This document shows, piece by piece, positions 1 through 8,991 of a stretch of DNA of 13,294 bases. The position numbers and the translations under genes were made by a program. The stretch covers positions 1 through 13,294 of the forward strand of contig JADFLZ010000024.1 of assembly GCA_022564135.1 (NCBI GenBank), in the 5' to 3' direction. The notes under the pieces were generated by a model. It worked only from the letters and a program-made list of their open reading frames with translations. It made no database searches and had not been told where the DNA came from. Position 1 is the first letter of the stretch. Each line of letters begins with the position of its first letter. Origin of the DNA: Candidatus Zixiibacteriota bacterium (GTDB lineage: Bacteria > Zixibacteria > MSB-5A5 > GN15 > FEB-12).

Positions 1-2
1 AC

Positions 3-752
3 GATTTTGCAATACGAAATAACATTCTGGCTGCCTGCGCGATCAACGGCCAAGGAATAGATTTGCTGGATGTCAGTAACAAATCTTCAATCCAGGTAGT
101 TAGCAACTTCAATTATCCCCTATCTGGTGCGCACAATGCAGCATTCAGCGAAGATGGCAATTACATTTTCATTGGGGATGAAATCGGTGGATCCGGACAT
201 CACACTCGCGTATTTGATATTTCTGACTACAATAATGTCTTCAAAGTTTTTGACATAGTAATAGGCGGTCAATTTTCTACAGCCCATAATTGTTATGTCA
301 GAGGAGATAAGCTTTTAATAGCTCACTATACCGAAGGTGTAAGAATCTGGAATATTTCTAATCCTACGGCCCCGTTTGAAGAAGGCCACTTTAATACTCG
401 ACAAGCTGGTGGTGGAAGCGGTGCCTGGAACGTCTATCCCTACTTGCCATCCGGTAGATTTATTGTATCTGACCTGAACAACGGTCTGTTTGTGTTTGAG
501 TCGCCTCTATTGCCTCCTCCTGCCGGCTGTTGCCAGGGCAACCGCGGCGATATGAACGGCGACAATAGCGTGGGCTCTGACATTCTTGATTTAACTTACA
601 TTGTAGACCGGATATTCAGAGGTGGCACAGAATTCTCTTGTTCTGAAGAAGCGGATATAAATGGAGATGGAATTGCCGGAAATATCATAGATTTAACATA
701 TGTGGTCGACATAATTTTCAGAGGCGGCCCCCCGCCCGGCCCATGTCCTTAG
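3..752 (+). CDS. Choice-of-anchor-B/LVIVD-type beta-propeller protein with dockerin-like tail (5' truncated by window edge)
   Basis: Only the C-terminal 249 codons are present. The frame is open back to base 3, so the TTG at 63 is an internal codon and the true start lies outside the window. The visible part has the hallmarks of the choice-of-anchor-B (LVIVD-repeat) family: 'GAHNAAFSEDGNYIFIGDE', then 'HTRVFDISD', 'AHNCYVRGDKLLIAHYTEGVRIWNIS' split over neighbouring blades, and 'GAWNVYPYLPSGRFIVSDL'. These are blades of a secreted beta-propeller. The last ~75 residues hold two dockerin-like calcium repeats (GDMNGDN... and ADINGDGIAGN...), each followed by DLTY-VD-IFRGG, and the chain ends PPPGPCP. 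Such tails are common on exported proteins of Zixibacteria-like genomes; no cohesin partner is visible here. Family assignment is from remembered motifs; ligand or enzymatic role is unknown. Confidence 0.85.
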   Translation, partial: DFAIRNNILAACAINGQGIDLLDVSNKSSIQVVSNFNYPLSGAHNAAFSEDGNYIFIGDEIGGSGHHTRVFDISDYNNVFKVFDIVIGGQFSTAHNCYVRGDKLLIAHYTEGVRIWNISNPTAPFEEGHFNTRQAGGGSGAWNVYPYLPSGRFIVSDLNNGLFVFESPLLPPPAGCCQGNRGDMNGDNSVGSDILDLTYIVDRIFRGGTEFSCSEEADINGDGIAGNIIDLTYVVDIIFRGGPPPGPCP

Positions 753-873
753 TAAGTACTGACTATTCCCCGAAATTTTGTTAGATTCCCTGTTGATGTT
801 GTCAGATTTTGTGCTTTATTAGCCGAAATGTTGTATAACAAAAAGAATTCAGGGAATTATAGAAAGATATTTC

Positions 874-1839
874 ATGCCTAAGAACTTTGCCTTGACAGGC
901 TCTTCGGGCTATGTGGCCCCTCGTCATTTGAAAGCGATTAAAGATACCGGCAATAATCTGGTGGCTGCCGTAGACCCCAATGATTCTGCGGGTATCCTGG
1001 ATAAATACTTTGAAGATGTTCGTTTTTTCACAGAATTTGAGCGCTTTGACAGACATCTGGACAAGTTAAGAAGAGAAGGCGAAGGAAAAGCGATAGACTT
1101 TATTTCTATCTGCTCTCCAAATTACCTTCACGACGCCCACTGCCGTCTGGCTCTCCGCATAGGAGCTGACGCAATTTGTGAGAAGCCTGTTGTTTTGAAC
1201 CCCTGGAATATTGATGCCCTGCAGGAACTTGAACAGGAAAGCGGCAAGAAAATTTATACTATTTTACAGTTAAGAGTCCACCCGGCTTTGATAGAACTGA
1301 AGAAACAGCTCGACAAAGATAGATCCGGAAAGAAAAAAGAAGTTAACCTGACCTACATAACGTCGCGCGGCCCCTGGTATCTGATGTCCTGGAAGGGACA
1401 GACTGAAAGATCCGGCGGCTTGTCTACTAATATCGGGGTACACTTTTTTGACCTGCTCATGTGGTTATTCGGCGATGTTCAACACAGCGAAGTTCATCTT
1501 AACCAGCCGACCAGATCATCAGGATTCATGGAACTTCAGAATGCTACCGTAAAGTGGTATCTGTCTATCGACAAGAACGATCTTCCGCCAGATTCAGTCA
1601 AAGACGGACAGAAAACATTTCGTTCGCTCTCTATAGATGGCACCGAGATTGAGTTTTCGACCGGATTTACTGACTTGCATACGGTAATTTACCAGAACAT
1701 ACTTGATGGCAGCGGATTTGGGTTGGATATCGCCCGGCCGTCAATTGAATTAGTGCACAGTATTCGCGACTCGAAACCAATCGGGGTCAACGAAAATATT
1801 CACCCCGAACTTGAGCGAAACAAGCATATAACAGCCTGA
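874..1839 (+). CDS. wlbA: Gfo/Idh/MocA-family UDP-N-acetylglucosaminuronate 3-dehydrogenase (WlbA/WbpB-like)
   Basis: A 321-aa NAD(P)-dependent oxidoreductase. The N-terminal Rossmann fold has the subfamily-specific turn 'GSSGYVAPRH' (9-18). 'ICSPNYLH' is at 79-86, and the family lysine motif CEKP has K104. Further on come 'TYITSRGPWYLMSWKG' (160-175), GVHFFD with H190 as the probable catalytic histidine, and 'GFTDLHT' (264-270). These are the segments I recall from WlbA (Bordetella, Thermus) and WbpB (Pseudomonas), cytoplasmic enzymes that oxidise C3 of UDP-GlcNAcA on the way to diacetamido-uronic acid sugars of O-antigen or surface glycans. Length fits the family. The ATG lies after a purine-rich stretch ('AGAAAG'), a modest ribosome binding site. 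The usual partners (aminotransferase WlbC/WbpE, acetyltransferase WlbB/WbpD, epimerase) are not in the window, so substrate specificity is inferred from sequence style only. Confidence 0.88.
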   Translation: MPKNFALTGSSGYVAPRHLKAIKDTGNNLVAAVDPNDSAGILDKYFEDVRFFTEFERFDRHLDKLRREGEGKAIDFISICSPNYLHDAHCRLALRIGADAICEKPVVLNPWNIDALQELEQESGKKIYTILQLRVHPALIELKKQLDKDRSGKKKEVNLTYITSRGPWYLMSWKGQTERSGGLSTNIGVHFFDLLMWLFGDVQHSEVHLNQPTRSSGFMELQNATVKWYLSIDKNDLPPDSVKDGQKTFRSLSIDGTEIEFSTGFTDLHTVIYQNILDGSGFGLDIARPSIELVHSIRDSKPIGVNENIHPELERNKHITA

Positions 1840-1898
1840 TAAATCTCATATACTCGCTGCAATAAAATTGTCAGAAATAACCGATAAGAAAGAGCAGT

Positions 1899-3080
1899 AT
1901 GTCAGCGCTCAAAACCATATCAGTACCGGTAATCGGCCGGTCTATCAAACGCAAAATTATCTTAGTTTGTGCATTGCTCACCTCTCTGATTGCGATAACT
2001 TCTCTGTCGAATGCTTCGCAGCTGATAAGTTATCAGGGTTTTCTTGAAGACTCCCTGGGCAACCCGGTTGCTGATTCAATCTATGAACTGTCATTCGAAT
2101 TATTTACTGATTCTACGGCAGGTCAGAGGTTGTGGTCAGAGACCTCGCAGATAGTTACGGCAAAAGGAGTCTTTGTTCATCTGCTCGGTTCAGTAAACGC
2201 TCTCAATGATAACTATTTTCAAAACTATGACAGGCTATATCTGCAATTAGTAATTTCAAACGAGCCGGCCCTGCCGCGCACCGAATTGGTCGCTTCCCCA
2301 TTTGCTTTTTCTGCTTACAATCTCAAGACTATAGACAATCGAGACTCTCTGGCCATAGCGACTAACTCCGAAGAACATAGCCTTTCGTTTTATGATTCGC
2401 TGGGCAACGAGACAATCAGATTATCCGGAATTGACAGCGCCAATGAATCTGTGCGTCTGCCAGAATCGGCTATCGATTATCATGAGATTCTTGATGAGCC
2501 GGGTTTGACTGCGGCCATAAACACAAACCAGGTAGCTCTTTTTACCGATGCCATGACTGATCTGGTGACAGTCGACATCACTACCCCGGCGGACGGCTAT
2601 ATTCTGCTGCATGGCAAGTGTTATCTGCTGCTGAGTGGCACCACCGGACCAAATAACGCGCTGATTCAGATTGACGAAGACGAAGCGGGGCCATCGGAGT
2701 TTCCGTACTATACAATTGCCGGACTTGGCGGCTACGCCAATACATCAACTTCCTATTTTCCGGTTTACGTTACCCGCATATTTTTTAAGCCGGCCGGCAG
2801 CTATACTTTCAGATTGGAAGGACGGGCTTCTTTCTCTCCTCCGGCTGAAGTAAAAAGCTGGGACCATATTCTGACTGCTGTCTACTACCCGACTGCCTAT
2901 AGCGGAGTAAAATCTCTTATGTCTACTTTGCCGATAGCGATTGAAGGACTGCCGGTGCGAATCAATAATCGCACTGATATAACAGAGAACGGAACTTACT
3001 TTGAAGTCGACTTGCGAGATCTGCAATCTCTTCAAAAAGAACTAAACGATTCTGGTTCGGACAGCTCCAGGAATAAATAG
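1899..3080 (+). CDS. Secreted protein with FCB-type 'ISYQG' N-terminal domain and beta-rich C-terminal half
   Basis: A 393-aa protein. Basic residues (R14, K17-K19) precede a hydrophobic stretch at 20-35, and a signal peptidase I site is plausible after SNA39. The mature chain begins 'QLISYQGFLEDSLGNPVAD', followed by 'YELSFELFT', 'LWSETSQIVTAKGVFVHLLGS', 'LYLQLVIS' and 'PRTELVASPFAFSAY'. This module recurs at the start of many exported FCB-group proteins, often ahead of tail-fibre-like or collagen-like domains. Residues ~205-330 are predicted beta-rich, with aromatic strands reminiscent of a jelly-roll (C1q/TNF-like) fold, but I cannot assign a family. The C-terminus is a short charged, possibly coiled segment with no T9SS or dockerin tail. 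The ATG follows 'AAGAAAGAG' by 6 nt. It lies 59 nt after the dehydrogenase gene on the same strand, so co-transcription is possible, but no functional link is evident. Confidence 0.75.
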   Translation: MSALKTISVPVIGRSIKRKIILVCALLTSLIAITSLSNASQLISYQGFLEDSLGNPVADSIYELSFELFTDSTAGQRLWSETSQIVTAKGVFVHLLGSVNALNDNYFQNYDRLYLQLVISNEPALPRTELVASPFAFSAYNLKTIDNRDSLAIATNSEEHSLSFYDSLGNETIRLSGIDSANESVRLPESAIDYHEILDEPGLTAAINTNQVALFTDAMTDLVTVDITTPADGYILLHGKCYLLLSGTTGPNNALIQIDEDEAGPSEFPYYTIAGLGGYANTSTSYFPVYVTRIFFKPAGSYTFRLEGRASFSPPAEVKSWDHILTAVYYPTAYSGVKSLMSTLPIAIEGLPVRINNRTDITENGTYFEVDLRDLQSLQKELNDSGSDSSRNK

Positions 3081-3082
3081 AT

Positions 3083-5197
3083 TCATTTAAGCAGCAGCAT
3101 TTTTTTAGATAGAACAGTTTCTGCCGTTTTTAGGCGATAAAAATAAACACCGCTGGCGATTGCGTTGCCGTTTAAGTCCCTGCCATTCCAGATAACAGTA
3201 TGCTTTCCGGCCGGTTTAAGAGCGCTGACCAGAGTAGCTACCTGCTGACCCAGCAGATTGTAAACTGTCAGGCGCACGATTGACTCTTTTGTCAGTTCAT
3301 ACTGAATAACTGTCGAACTGTTAAACGGGTCGGGGTAATTATCCAGCAGCCTGGCAGACTTATTTTCTTCTGACTGTGCGATTAAAACAGAACTTGAATC
3401 GGAACTCAATTTGTAAATGTGCAGAGCGCTGCCATCAGTGGTAGCGATTAGCCCAAGAAATGCAGAGATCAGACTTCCCCTTAAACTGCTGCTATAAACC
3501 AGTTCCGGATAGCCGCTGGTCATATCGTAGACAGCCATTCCCTTCGCTCCTATCGTATAGAGTGTGTCACTAAATATGGTAGCATCAAGAACCGGTAGTG
3601 CCAGCTGGATCAAGCTGTCCGGAGAATTGCAGCCGTCGTATATCGTCAGAGTATTGCGAACGAAGACCATGGCGATTTTCCTATGAGACAAAACTTTCCA
3701 GGCTGTGCCGTATAACTGTCTTTTAAAACATTCAGCCAGCGAGTTATCGTTTAATATGTCATATACTGTAAGAACGCCGAATCTGTCAGCAACGTAAAGT
3801 CGATTGACCATTAAAGCAAATGAACTGACTGGGCTTTCAAATTTCCAATTAGAGGAAAGTGCGTAACCGCCGACCGACAACTCGTACCTGCTGATAAAAT
3901 CATTGCCGGATATTATCACAATCAGTTCCGGCGAAACCTCGGTAGAATTCAGAGAGATAGTCTGACTACCTGCTTCTACAAAAAAACTGTCCAGCAGGTA
4001 ATAACTGTCCTGTTCGCGCGCAAATATCTCAACGACGTTACGAACTGACGAAAGGGCATACAAATAACTGCCATAGTTGACTGCGTCAGTAAAACCAGGA
4101 AACCTGTCAGATATAATCCCTGAGTTGACGATTTCTGCTTCTCCGATTTCATACCACTCAAGAACATTGTTCGAACCACCACTGATTATCTTGTTGAAAT
4201 TTACTATTAAAGTAGAAACCGGTCCCGGTCTTTCCAAGAGCTCTTGCGTATTTATTTCTCCATCCACAGAGAACCGGGTTACTCCCCCGCTTTCTTTAGG
4301 AAGCAGCAGGAACTCCCGGTCATTTATCAGTAGTAAATCTCCGCTTGAATGATAGAAGGCTATTGGGAATTCGGCTATCATCTGATAGTCTTCTTTTGAT
4401 AAAATGGCTGCATTTCGCGCGGATAAAAATATTAGCTGGTTATCTGTTTCGAAAACCCTGGCAGGACTGGCCATGCCGGAAATAGAATCAATGACCTGAC
4501 CGTTTTCATTTTCAAAACGCCCGATCAACAAACCCTGGCTGTTTAAGGATACTAATATCAGAGAATCGACTATACTGAAAGCGAACGGCCGCTGCCTGAC
4601 CAAGAGCTTGTTCACTTTACTGCCGAAATCTGTATTCAAATCATATCGAATGACGCCGTTGTACATGTCCAGAGCATATAGATAACCGTCATACTGCTTC
4701 AGCTGGGTCATCAGAACACCGCTGCTGTCTGTTTTCACATGGCTTAGTGCGTTGAACTTCGTTATTTCATATTCGCCTATACCCTCAAACCAATGCGACA
4801 GGTAGAGTGAATTTCCGACTAAAGCATAATCGCTGTAATTATTATCAGGACGAACCTCACCCAAGACAGCCATCTCCGGCAAATTGCTCAAATCAATAAA
4901 CTTTAATCGGTTGTCCGCCAATCTTACTGCCAGAGTCGACTCAAATAGCTTCGTGTTGCGGACTGTTCCGGTTAGCAGCATCTGGTTGACCTGATAAAAC
5001 AACTCTAAACTTGAATCAAATGCAAATACCGCCAGACTATGGAAAGACAGACCAAGCAAGTATTCGTCTACAATTTTTATTTCAAGAAAACTGTTTGAGA
5101 GAATAGAATATTGGGGTGTGATTTCTTCTGCGGCAGTTGCCGTATTCGAAAAGCATAAAAGAAATACAAGACAACATGAAATTAGAGATAACTTCAT
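3083..5197 (-). CDS. Secreted beta-propeller-like protein with T9SS type A sorting domain
   Basis: A 704-aa exported protein. The signal peptide covers residues 1-22 (MKLSLISCC... ending ATA|AEE). Residues ~25-610 are repeated beta strands of the type 'hhhVGNSLYLS', 'YLYALDMYNGVIRYDL', 'NRLYVADRFGVLTVYDIL', 'DTLYTIGAKGMAVYDM', spaced about 40-45 residues apart. This fits one or two beta-propellers of the LVIVD/WD-like sort; no catalytic motif is seen. Residues 617-704 are a type A sorting domain of the type IX secretion system: 'NYPDPFN', 'LTVYNLLGQQVATLV', 'GVYFYRLKT', ending KKMLLLK. The start ATG overlaps the stop of the upstream protease gene by 4 nt (ATGA) and has no Shine-Dalgarno of its own, so translation is probably coupled to the protease. 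The two products may be secreted together and perhaps interact; that is inference. Confidence 0.82.
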   Translation of the reverse strand: MKLSLISCCLVFLLCFSNTATAAEEITPQYSILSNSFLEIKIVDEYLLGLSFHSLAVFAFDSSLELFYQVNQMLLTGTVRNTKLFESTLAVRLADNRLKFIDLSNLPEMAVLGEVRPDNNYSDYALVGNSLYLSHWFEGIGEYEITKFNALSHVKTDSSGVLMTQLKQYDGYLYALDMYNGVIRYDLNTDFGSKVNKLLVRQRPFAFSIVDSLILVSLNSQGLLIGRFENENGQVIDSISGMASPARVFETDNQLIFLSARNAAILSKEDYQMIAEFPIAFYHSSGDLLLINDREFLLLPKESGGVTRFSVDGEINTQELLERPGPVSTLIVNFNKIISGGSNNVLEWYEIGEAEIVNSGIISDRFPGFTDAVNYGSYLYALSSVRNVVEIFAREQDSYYLLDSFFVEAGSQTISLNSTEVSPELIVIISGNDFISRYELSVGGYALSSNWKFESPVSSFALMVNRLYVADRFGVLTVYDILNDNSLAECFKRQLYGTAWKVLSHRKIAMVFVRNTLTIYDGCNSPDSLIQLALPVLDATIFSDTLYTIGAKGMAVYDMTSGYPELVYSSSLRGSLISAFLGLIATTDGSALHIYKLSSDSSSVLIAQSEENKSARLLDNYPDPFNSSTVIQYELTKESIVRLTVYNLLGQQVATLVSALKPAGKHTVIWNGRDLNGNAIASGVYFYRLKTAETVLSKKMLLLK

Positions 5198-8100
5198 TTT
5201 ATCAATACCATCTTTTTAGTGATTGTCGCATTTTCTGAAGTAAGACGATAAAAATATATCCCTGTCGGCAGATCCGAAGCATCAAAGATGACAGAATGCT
5301 CACCTGCGGCGACACGTTTATCAAGAACAGTAACAACTTTCTGTCCCAGGACATTGTAGATGCTCAAGACTACCTCGCTAGCCGTCGGCAGAGAAAACTG
5401 GAAGGTAGTCTGAGGATTAAAAGGATTGGGGAAGTTTTGTTTAAGGGCGAATCCGTCCGGCAGTGACTGGGGACCTTCATCCGAAATGTCGGTGGCAATC
5501 CCCTTAAATATTACTGTGCCGCTGTTACGATTATCCGCCAGAAACCGACCTGTATTCTTGCCGTTGTTTGAAGAGGCATCAAAATCCCAGACGAGCATTT
5601 CGTTGGCGTCGCTTATTAGTATCAGCTCAACTTTACCATCATTATCCAGGTCATCGATAAGCGGCGCGTACCGGGAAGAAAAAACAGTCGCTGGTCTGGC
5701 CGGAGTCGGGTTGGGCCAGTCTTTGACAGGTCGAAGCTCGTAGTCGTAGATGAAAACCTGCTCTGTACCGGTGCCGGGGAGAATATGTCCGCCTCTGATT
5801 ACAATTTCCGGATGCGCGTCGCCGGTCAGGTCTGCTACAACTACTGTCCCGAAAGTCACCGGCTCAATTACAGCCTGTCCGGCAGGTTTGTCCCCCGGGC
5901 CCAGATACGGCGAGCCATCGGCATTAAAAATGTACAAGGCTCCAATATCAAACTCAAAAAATGTACACAGTATTTCCGGACGGCCGTCTAAATCTAAATC
6001 TGCCACTACCGGATAGGAGCCTATCCAGCCTTTGAGCGCCGGCATATATACGGGAAAACCGCTGACGATTTCTGTGCCATTTTCAACCACCCAGATGGCA
6101 GGAATGCCGCTGGAGTCGATGCCAGTGGCTATTATTTCCGGCTTGCCGTCATTGTTCAGATCAGCCAGGACTGTCCCCAATACTGTAGGAAAGTGCGCCA
6201 CCACTTCATCTTCTTTGCCACCGAAAGGTCTGCCTGTGGTAGACTCAAACAAGCCAATTCCTTCATAGGGGAATGTCAGAATAGAGTAGCCGCCGATAAC
6301 ATCGAAAAGCCCGTCGCCGTTAACATCGGCGGTAGTTACAAATGGCGAAGTCTGTCCTCCGAACGAAAGAAAATCTGTCACGCGCGGGTTAAAGGAACCG
6401 AAGAGACCGTCGAGTGCGCTGAAGTATGAACTGCCATCAAAGTTATATGCCAGTATATCGCCGTGCTTATTGATTATCATTATTACCGAATCCTGTCCGT
6501 CACCCAGAGCGGCGATGGTCGGATTGGGATAACCATAACCGAACGGAATTCGTCCGGTGTAACATTCAACCGGCCAGCCCTCGGCGTATGAGCCGTCGTG
6601 ATTGAAAACATGGATGCCTGAGGCGTTAGTACAGATAATCTCCGGAAGACCGTCATGGTCAATATCGTAAAGAGCCGGCACAGAACGCATATTGACACCA
6701 AGCAGTACCGGGAAGTTGGGCAATGACTTTCCATCATGTGTAAATACGGCTAAGCCATTAGTCGTTCCGATAACTAATTCTTTGCTGCCGTCGCCGTTTA
6801 TGTCTGCCACTGCCGGTGATATCGCTCCTATCCCCCGGTATCTGGCCGGCCAGCCTGCTGCAAATGCGGATTCGACATGAACACTGACAGAGTCGGCGAT
6901 TACTGAATCGTTAAAGTAACCATAGAGATATATTTTAAAATTTCCCGTATCAACACCGGAGACAGCCCAGTTGTACAATAAAGAATCAAAGTATTCACCG
7001 CTGGATGAACTAAGTTTTTTTAACGTCCCTGATTCTTTGCGTGAAAATATTGCCATCGAATCAAACTCGAGACCATAGGCCGAGCCGATTATGGGCGTTG
7101 AATATTTTAGCTCCTGTCCGCTGACCGGGCTGACAATCTCTATTTTATTTTCACGGACATAGACTACAGACAGGCTGCTGCTGCTGCCGAATTTGTCGGT
7201 AACTTTTAGTAATAGATTTCCGTTCAGCTCGTTGCTTGAGAAAATGCTGCTAACAGAGTCAAAATTTAATATTTCGCCTTCTGCAAGAAACCGCCAGTCA
7301 AGACTGCTCTCTTGAAACCTGTATTCAAGCAGCCACTCTCCGCTGTAGCCGCTGACAGTCTTGAGTAGAATTTCGAATTGATCAATCAGACGGTCTCGTA
7401 AAAGTGGTTTAGAAAACCGCAGTCCGCCGTTTGTTATCAGGTCGTGCGAGGCTGCTATGTTCAGATAACCATAACCCGAAAGACTGTCTGGTCCGGCCAA
7501 AGTGTCACCCCGGTTTAAGGGATCGAGCATGTCATCGGCGCCCATCCGGATTATTTCTTCGAGTTGGTTTAAATTCAGGTCAGGTCGAATAGACCAGATC
7601 AAAGCTGCCGCAGCGGCTACCATCGGAGCCGCCATCGAAGTTCCGTCTGAGAGATAATAAAGAGAATCTTCTCCAATGATTCTTACACCCGGCTCGCCTG
7701 CGACGCTATACATATCTGTACCGGCGGCTCGCAGCGAAAGAATGTCCTCTCCCGGCGCAACGATATCAACATGGGCGCCATAGGTAGAAAAATCGGTCAG
7801 GAAACCGTCTGAATTGCCGGCGCCAACAGTAAAGGAAGAGTCAAAAGCAGCCGGATAAAACCTTTGATTATCGCCTGTGTTTCCTGCTGCAATACTTACA
7901 AAAACCTGGTTATCGCGCGCGAATTTCAGCGCATCACGCAATACGCCGGACTCAAAAGGGGTTCCCCAGCTGATATTTATTACTTTGGCTCCGGCAATAA
8001 CCGCATAGATTATTCCGGCGGCCCCGATGGCAGTGGTGGCATTAGGACGTATTTTGACTGCCATTATTTCGGCGTCAGGCGCTATGCCAACGATTCCAAA

Positions 8101-8898
8101 ACCGTTTTCCTGCGAGCCGATTATTCCTGCGATATGTGTGCCATGACCAACCTCATCCGAGGGGTCGTTGTCGCCAATCGGTTCGGTAAATGATATAACA
8201 TCTCCCGATACATCGTAGCCGATTATGTCATCTACAAAACCATTGTGATCATCGTCGATATTATTGGCAGGGATCTCATCCTGATTGATCCAGATATTGT
8301 CAGTCAGCTCCGGATGGTCGCTGTCAACGCCGGTATCAACTATGGCTACTACTACTTTAGTGGAAACTGCCGGAGGCTTGACATAGAACGGACTCAGATT
8401 TAAATCGCTGCCGGAAATTCCGCTTTTTAAGATCAAGCTGTCATTTTCAATTCCTTCGATTCTTTTGATACCCAGATATTCCTGTCCGCTATTATGCAAA
8501 TACCATTGCTGAGGGAAAAGTGAGTCTACTGGAAAGTCAAAAAACTCAAGCGGGTAAACCGGTTCAATATATTCAATCTTATCTGTACCGATTACCGAAC
8601 GGATATCAGACAGGCTTGGCCTGCCGGTAGAATCGCTGATGATGAAAACTCTATCCCAGATTTCCTGACTTTTGAAATTACCGCTCACAGCGGCCAGAGA
8701 TATTTTATTGAGATTCAGTCCTGTCGCAAGAGTAAGAGATTGTCTAACAATATCAGCTTTGGTATTATCTTTCAGTTTGACAACAAACTGGCCTTTGATT
8801 GGCTGAGGACTATCTATTGAGTATGAATCCCCGATGCAAATCAGGATTATCAGACAAGCAATTGCTGAGGCTTTAAGCATTCTAAAAGTCTTGACCAT
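5194..8898 (-). CDS. Secreted subtilisin-like (S8) serine protease with FG-GAP/VCBS repeats and T9SS sorting domain
   Basis: A 1234-aa multidomain exported protease. A signal peptide (hydrophobic core ~11-23) is followed by a fervidolysin-like prodomain (~33-120, 'GQFVVKLK ... EYIEPVY') and the linker 'QQWYLHNSGQ'. The S8 catalytic domain (~180-485) has D188 in IVDTG, H252 in GHGTH, oxyanion N340 in AAGN, and S421 in GTSMAAP, so all four key residues are intact. A beta-sandwich region precedes seven DxxxDGxxE-like calcium motifs at about 699, 745, 858, 913, 967, 1023 and 1083 (e.g. 'ADINGDGSKEL'), the FG-GAP/VCBS pattern of an integrin-like propeller. Residues ~1150-1234 are a T9SS type A sorting domain ('NFPNPFNPQTTF ... 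YNVLGQKV ... GIYFYRL ... KKMVLIK'). I chose the ATG at 8898; a TTG at 8943 and an ATG at 8880 are alternatives, and none has a clear ribosome binding site. Its stop overlaps the next gene's start (ATGA). Substrate is unknown. Confidence 0.92.
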   Translation of the reverse strand: MVKTFRMLKASAIACLIILICIGDSYSIDSPQPIKGQFVVKLKDNTKADIVRQSLTLATGLNLNKISLAAVSGNFKSQEIWDRVFIISDSTGRPSLSDIRSVIGTDKIEYIEPVYPLEFFDFPVDSLFPQQWYLHNSGQEYLGIKRIEGIENDSLILKSGISGSDLNLSPFYVKPPAVSTKVVVAIVDTGVDSDHPELTDNIWINQDEIPANNIDDDHNGFVDDIIGYDVSGDVISFTEPIGDNDPSDEVGHGTHIAGIIGSQENGFGIVGIAPDAEIMAVKIRPNATTAIGAAGIIYAVIAGAKVINISWGTPFESGVLRDALKFARDNQVFVSIAAGNTGDNQRFYPAAFDSSFTVGAGNSDGFLTDFSTYGAHVDIVAPGEDILSLRAAGTDMYSVAGEPGVRIIGEDSLYYLSDGTSMAAPMVAAAAALIWSIRPDLNLNQLEEIIRMGADDMLDPLNRGDTLAGPDSLSGYGYLNIAASHDLITNGGLRFSKPLLRDRLIDQFEILLKTVSGYSGEWLLEYRFQESSLDWRFLAEGEILNFDSVSSIFSSNELNGNLLLKVTDKFGSSSSLSVVYVRENKIEIVSPVSGQELKYSTPIIGSAYGLEFDSMAIFSRKESGTLKKLSSSSGEYFDSLLYNWAVSGVDTGNFKIYLYGYFNDSVIADSVSVHVESAFAAGWPARYRGIGAISPAVADINGDGSKELVIGTTNGLAVFTHDGKSLPNFPVLLGVNMRSVPALYDIDHDGLPEIICTNASGIHVFNHDGSYAEGWPVECYTGRIPFGYGYPNPTIAALGDGQDSVIMIINKHGDILAYNFDGSSYFSALDGLFGSFNPRVTDFLSFGGQTSPFVTTADVNGDGLFDVIGGYSILTFPYEGIGLFESTTGRPFGGKEDEVVAHFPTVLGTVLADLNNDGKPEIIATGIDSSGIPAIWVVENGTEIVSGFPVYMPALKGWIGSYPVVADLDLDGRPEILCTFFEFDIGALYIFNADGSPYLGPGDKPAGQAVIEPVTFGTVVVADLTGDAHPEIVIRGGHILPGTGTEQVFIYDYELRPVKDWPNPTPARPATVFSSRYAPLIDDLDNDGKVELILISDANEMLVWDFDASSNNGKNTGRFLADNRNSGTVIFKGIATDISDEGPQSLPDGFALKQNFPNPFNPQTTFQFSLPTASEVVLSIYNVLGQKVVTVLDKRVAAGEHSVIFDASDLPTGIYFYRLTSENATITKKMVLIK

Positions 8899-8991
8899 AT
8901 AACTACTGCTGCCCGTAAACCTGAGGTATAAATTGGCAGGCAAACCAAGTAAAGCGACAATTTTACGACTGTATTTTCTTTTCTAATCTAA

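Noticed and set aside
5426..6880. Several plus-strand open frames of 60-105 codons
   Set aside because: All are antisense to the FG-GAP/VCBS and sorting-domain coding sequence. Their Ser/Pro/Val-rich translations are typical complements of Asp/Gly-rich repeats.
7864..8193. A 109-codon open frame on the plus strand inside the protease gene
   Set aside because: It is antisense to the S8 catalytic domain, whose motifs (IVDTG, GHGTH, AAGN) are intact in the minus frame. The plus translation has no family features and no ribosome binding site.
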